Origin: Clostridiales bacterium
GTDB taxonomy: Bacteria > Bacillota > Clostridia > Lachnospirales > Lachnospiraceae
Assembly: GCA_019418195.1 (NCBI GenBank)
Contig: DYCJ01000064.1
Location: 1 to 6,153 of the forward strand
DNA length: 6,153 nucleotides
Direction: 5' to 3'
In this document: piece after piece, positions 3,587 through 6,153 of the stretch
How the letters are laid out: every line of letters starts with the position of its first letter
Numbering within the stretch: position 1 is the first letter of the stretch
Notes under the pieces: generated by a model
Database searches by the model: none
The model's input: the letters and a program-made list of their open reading frames with translations, nothing else
Told to the model about the DNA's origin: nothing
Translations under genes and position numbers: made by a program

Positions 3587-6153
3587 ATGAGGAAAGTAAG
3601 AGCCCTGCTGGCAGCAGTGGTACTGATATGCGGACTCTTATGGATTAGAGCAGATGTATCAGGGGCAGGCAATACGGAAATGCAGGTGTCGTCCGGAACG
3701 GCAGAAGCGGCGCCCGGAGAAGATATTACATTTACATTTTCGCTTGCCGGATATGATGAGATTCAGGAGGGAATCTATGCACTGTATGCGACGCTTGCAT
3801 ATGATACAGATATCTTTGAGGCTGTGGAAGAGACAGATTTTGAGACTTTGTCCGGCTGGGAACAGCTTCGGTATAATGCCAAAAACGGTCAGCTTGCAGT
3901 GATCAATAAGAGCGGGAGCGTGGAGGATGAAGATGCGTTCCAGCTGACACTGACTGCGAAGGCGCAGGCTGAAGCAAAAGAGACAACAATTACATTAAAG
4001 GATATCTCCGTATCTGAAGGAAAAGAAGATATTTTTCTGAAGGATACTGAATTTCAGATAACAGTGGATTCAGATGAACAACCGGAGAATGGCGGCGGGG
4101 AAGGCGTACCCGGAGAGCCCGATGAAACGCCGGGAAATTCTGAGAATGAAACAGAAACTCTGCCGGAAGATCCGGAAGAAACACCGGGAATTGCGGGCGA
4201 GATTTCCGAAGATGAAGAAGAAATAAGCAAAGAACAGGAAATGGTACGGACAGGTGACGCCGGCGGGGAAATTTTCATTTTTGCAATCCTGCTTCTGATC
4301 TCGCTGTCTATATCGGGAGGGATCCTGGCCGCAAGGAAGAGAAAGCAGAACAAGAACGGTCCTGAGATACTTGCCGGGCTGATCCTCTGCAGTATGCTCG
4401 CACTGTCAGCGGGCATCCGGACAGAGGCAGAAGGCGAAAAGGGCGATATAGACGGAGACGGGAATGCAGATTATACAGATGTGGAACTGATCCAGCGGCA
4501 TTTGACCGGTATTGAACTTCTCGGAGAGGATATGCAGGAAACTGCAGATCTAAATAATGACGGGAAGCTTACAGTGACTGATCTGGCACTTCTTGTCCGG
4601 GGGATAGAAAACCCGCCGGAATCCGAGAATCCGTCAGAACCGGAAGAACCAGAAGAACCTGATGAGGAAATACAGGAAGTCATCGAACTGAAGGACATTA
4701 CGGAGACGACACTGTATTACAGTACAGACGGGAAGACAGAGGAAATAGAGATTCTTGATATTACCGGCGGCCTTCCGGAAGATCCGGAGAATTATTATGC
4801 AGTGATCAGGATGGAAAGCCTGCCGGACCTCTATACGGGGATCTCGGAGTTCAGACAGGAGAATAGCGGAGCAGTCTCGGCGGTGATCGATCAGGAGGAT
4901 ATTATCCGGTATGATGCCGACGGAAACCGTATAGAAGGATATGCTTTCCCGGTTGCTTATAGAGATAAGGACGGAGAGCATCCGCTGATCAAGAGCGCGC
5001 AGGAGCTGTTTGACAAGATGGCTGACGAGCCGAAGGGGACATTTAAGCTTACGGAGGATCTGGACGCTTCGGGGATTCCTGCGGATGCTCCTGCGATTAC
5101 AGGCACATTCACAGGAGAGCTGGACGGAAACGGTTTCCGGATACGGAATCTGCCGACTTCGATGTTTGACACACTGAGCGGAGCACATATCCATGATCTT
5201 GTGATCGAAGATGCGTCCGTTACCGTGCAGAGAAGCGGGATCCTTGCCAATTCTATCCAGAGACAGTCGCTGATCGAAAATGTCTTTATCGTGGATTCCG
5301 CAGTGTCAAACGGCGTGGATGAGATGGGAGCATTTGCAGGAAGACTTTCTGATTCTGTGATTCGCAGGAGCGCTTCCGTCAATGTGTCACTAAAAGGTCT
5401 TGTGGCGGTCGGAGGCATTGTCGGCAAGACACAGACAGGCGCTCTGATCGAGGACTGTTATGTAACCGGAAAGGTGCAGGGGACGTATGATCATCCCAGC
5501 CTTGGGGCCAGAACAGGGGGGATCACCGGCTGGCACGGCGGAGGAAAGATCAGCAGATGTTATACGAAGGCTGAGATCATTGCTCCCGCAAGGAAAGGAA
5601 ACGGGGGTATTATCGGAGGACCGAATACGGGAAGTCCGGTGATCGAGTACAGTCTGAGCATGAGTACGGGAGCAGGATACCGGATCGCGGGATTTGATGT
5701 CCTGGACAGCGCGAGGGAGGTGTACGAGTATTCTGCTTCCGGCAGTGAGACAAATATAACAGAGGATAACAGGAACAATGTAAAAGAGACGGACGCGGTC
5801 TATGAGCGGACTTTCTATGAGGATACGCTTGGATTTGACAAAAAGATCTGGGACCTGGACGGGCTGTCCCTGAAGAAACTTCCCCGGCTTGCCGGATCCC
5901 CTGTCGAAGATAACAATTACGGGATTCCTTCTTACAGTGAGGTGAAACGCCAGGAAGACTATCAGGCGGAACGGGAGACGGCTTATGCCAATATGGCGGA
6001 TCTCATGCCTTTTGCGGACACGGCCCTCTGGGTGGAATATGGCAACGGACTCTCCGGATCAGATGACCTTGCGGCAAAGAAGATCAAATATGTACTCCCG
6101 CTTGACGGAGAGGGAACATACATCCCGGGGATCCACAGGGAAGACCCGGGCAA
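3587..6153 (+). CDS. Secreted cohesin-sorting signal-dockerin-M26_N protein, IgA1-protease/ZmpB-like (3' end outside window)
   Basis: One frame stays open for 855 codons to the window end. It begins with a signal peptide (RKVR then a hydrophobic core, residues 1-25). A cohesin-like beta domain follows (about 33-160: APGEDITFTFSL, ALYATLAYDTDIFEA, FQLTLTAKAQA), then an acidic Pro/Glu linker. VRTGD (220-224) is followed by a membrane segment (229-249) and RKRK (250-253), then a second segment (261-277). A dockerin spans 285-340, with calcium loops DIDGDGNADYTD and DLNNDGKLTVTD. After another acidic linker comes an M26-type N-terminal region (from about 366: HPLIKSAQELFDKM, TGELDGNGFRIRNLP) with GLUG-like repeats. 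Known relatives are zinc metalloproteases with an HExxH site near the C terminus, not visible here, so activity and substrate (IgA or other) are unproven. The ATG at 3587 is chosen for the signal peptide; AAAGGA stands 12 bases upstream, unusually far. Confidence 0.88.
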   Translation, partial: MRKVRALLAAVVLICGLLWIRADVSGAGNTEMQVSSGTAEAAPGEDITFTFSLAGYDEIQEGIYALYATLAYDTDIFEAVEETDFETLSGWEQLRYNAKNGQLAVINKSGSVEDEDAFQLTLTAKAQAEAKETTITLKDISVSEGKEDIFLKDTEFQITVDSDEQPENGGGEGVPGEPDETPGNSENETETLPEDPEETPGIAGEISEDEEEISKEQEMVRTGDAGGEIFIFAILLLISLSISGGILAARKRKQNKNGPEILAGLILCSMLALSAGIRTEAEGEKGDIDGDGNADYTDVELIQRHLTGIELLGEDMQETADLNNDGKLTVTDLALLVRGIENPPESENPSEPEEPEEPDEEIQEVIELKDITETTLYYSTDGKTEEIEILDITGGLPEDPENYYAVIRMESLPDLYTGISEFRQENSGAVSAVIDQEDIIRYDADGNRIEGYAFPVAYRDKDGEHPLIKSAQELFDKMADEPKGTFKLTEDLDASGIPADAPAITGTFTGELDGNGFRIRNLPTSMFDTLSGAHIHDLVIEDASVTVQRSGILANSIQRQSLIENVFIVDSAVSNGVDEMGAFAGRLSDSVIRRSASVNVSLKGLVAVGGIVGKTQTGALIEDCYVTGKVQGTYDHPSLGARTGGITGWHGGGKISRCYTKAEIIAPARKGNGGIIGGPNTGSPVIEYSLSMSTGAGYRIAGFDVLDSAREVYEYSASGSETNITEDNRNNVKETDAVYERTFYEDTLGFDKKIWDLDGLSLKKLPRLAGSPVEDNNYGIPSYSEVKRQEDYQAERETAYANMADLMPFADTALWVEYGNGLSGSDDLAAKKIKYVLPLDGEGTYIPGIHREDPG
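3683..4066 (+). other. Cohesin-like domain of the large secreted protein
   Basis: Residues 33-160 show the cohesin pattern: an early strand with an APGED turn, a long strand containing TLAYD, a loop with a GWEQLRYN-like strand, and a late pair of strands FQLTLTAKAQ and TTITLKDISV. Cohesins bind dockerins in calcium-dependent complexes such as cellulosomes, and also occur in non-cellulosomal surface proteins. Here the domain is outside the cell, on the N-terminal side of the sorting signal. Confidence 0.75.
4241..4417 (+). other. Internal sorting-like signal and two membrane segments
   Basis: Residues 219-277 read M-V-R-T-G-D, about 20 hydrophobic residues, R-K-R-K, a short polar stretch, and a second hydrophobic run ending in LSAG. 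The first part has the layout of a cell-wall sorting signal (TG, membrane span, basic tail), with V-R in place of the canonical L-P. The second run resembles an internal signal peptide, with possible signal-peptidase sites near LSA or TEA. Streptococcal IgA1 proteases are known to have LPXTG plus two membrane spans at this place. Confidence 0.65.
4439..4606 (+). other. Dockerin domain with two complete calcium-binding loops
   Basis: Residues 285-340 hold two 12-residue F-hand loops with acidic or Asn residues at positions 1, 3, 5 and 12 (loop 1: D287, D289, D291, D298; loop 2: D321, N323, D325, D332). Each is followed by a helix (VELIQRHLTG; LALLVRGI). Nothing needed for calcium binding is missing. 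It lies after the second membrane segment, on the protease side. Confidence 0.88.
5039..5668 (+). other. GLUG-like beta-solenoid repeats in the M26 N-terminal region
   Basis: Residues about 485-694 contain recurring units of Gly-Gly/hydrophobic-Gly followed by a stretch ending in a Cys/Val-Tyr/Phe strand. Examples are GILANSI..LIENVFIVDSAV, GAFAGRL..VIRRSASVNV, GGIVGKT..LIEDCYVTGKV, GGITGWH..KISRCYTKAEI and GGIIGGP..VIEYSLSMST. Such repeats form right-handed solenoids and are typical of the region ahead of the catalytic domain in M26 peptidases and other surface adhesin-like proteins. Confidence 0.75.

Noticed and set aside
4368..4390. Possible lipoprotein cysteine at C268 (or C15 in the signal peptide)
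   Set aside because: Neither has the small residue required just before the Cys; they read LILC and VLIC, so lipidation is unlikely.
4244..4440. A fusion of two separate genes by lost stop or frameshift (wall-anchored cohesin protein plus dockerin protease)
   Set aside because: The frame is continuous without anomaly, and there is no ribosome site with start before the second membrane segment. The same sorting-signal-plus-two-spans order is normal in streptococcal M26 proteases, so it is read as one genuine gene.
4054..5427. Several long minus-strand frames rich in Ser and Pro (4054-4416, 4471-4698, 4634-5194, 4957-5427)
   Set aside because: They are antisense to the intact secreted-protein frame, and their Ser/Pro-rich stretches mirror its acidic Pro/Glu linkers. 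They have no signal or domain of their own.

Overview
The window looks like chromosomal DNA of a low-to-mid GC Gram-positive anaerobe. The best guess is a gut Lachnospiraceae (Blautia/Ruminococcus/Mediterraneibacter/Dorea-like). This rests on the style of PheT and QueA, a NimA-like flavoprotein, the AGGAGG-type ribosome sites, and a secreted protein combining a cohesin, a dockerin, a TGD-type sorting signal and a streptococcal IgA1-protease-type (M26) N-terminal region. The genus cannot be fixed from sequence alone.

Layout. Bases 1-1281 are the 3' part of pheT (phenylalanyl-tRNA synthetase beta chain), followed by a terminator-like hairpin. Bases 1358-2383 are a complete queA (queuosine tRNA modification). 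A roughly 600-base gap (2384-2979) has no convincing gene but is rich in structure: a small hairpin after queA, a 125-base imperfect palindrome (2424-2548), and a long A/T-armed hairpin (2753-2847). A possible 19-residue leader-like reading frame ends inside that last hairpin. Bases 2980-3459 on the minus strand encode a NimA-like, pyridoxamine-phosphate-oxidase-fold flavoprotein.

The 127-base gap 3460-3586 is a divergent promoter region built around a symmetric ATTGTAT/ATACAAT dyad. To its right a very large secreted-protein gene begins at 3587 and is still open at the window end (855 codons seen). Its order is: signal peptide, cohesin-like domain, acidic Pro/Glu linker, VRTGD sorting-like motif with membrane segment and RKRK, second membrane segment, dockerin with two intact calcium loops, second acidic linker, and an M26-type N-terminal region containing a GLUG-like beta-solenoid. 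The expected zinc-protease domain lies beyond the window.

The main point of interest is this last protein. Streptococcal IgA1 proteases/ZmpB are known to carry their LPXTG motif and two membrane segments near the N terminus rather than at the C terminus. Here the same plan is kept, but a cohesin sits on the wall-anchored side of the cut and a dockerin on the protease side. That suggests a protease that is cut free and recaptured at the cell surface by its own cohesin-dockerin pair. The domain order is read from the sequence. The mechanism is inference.
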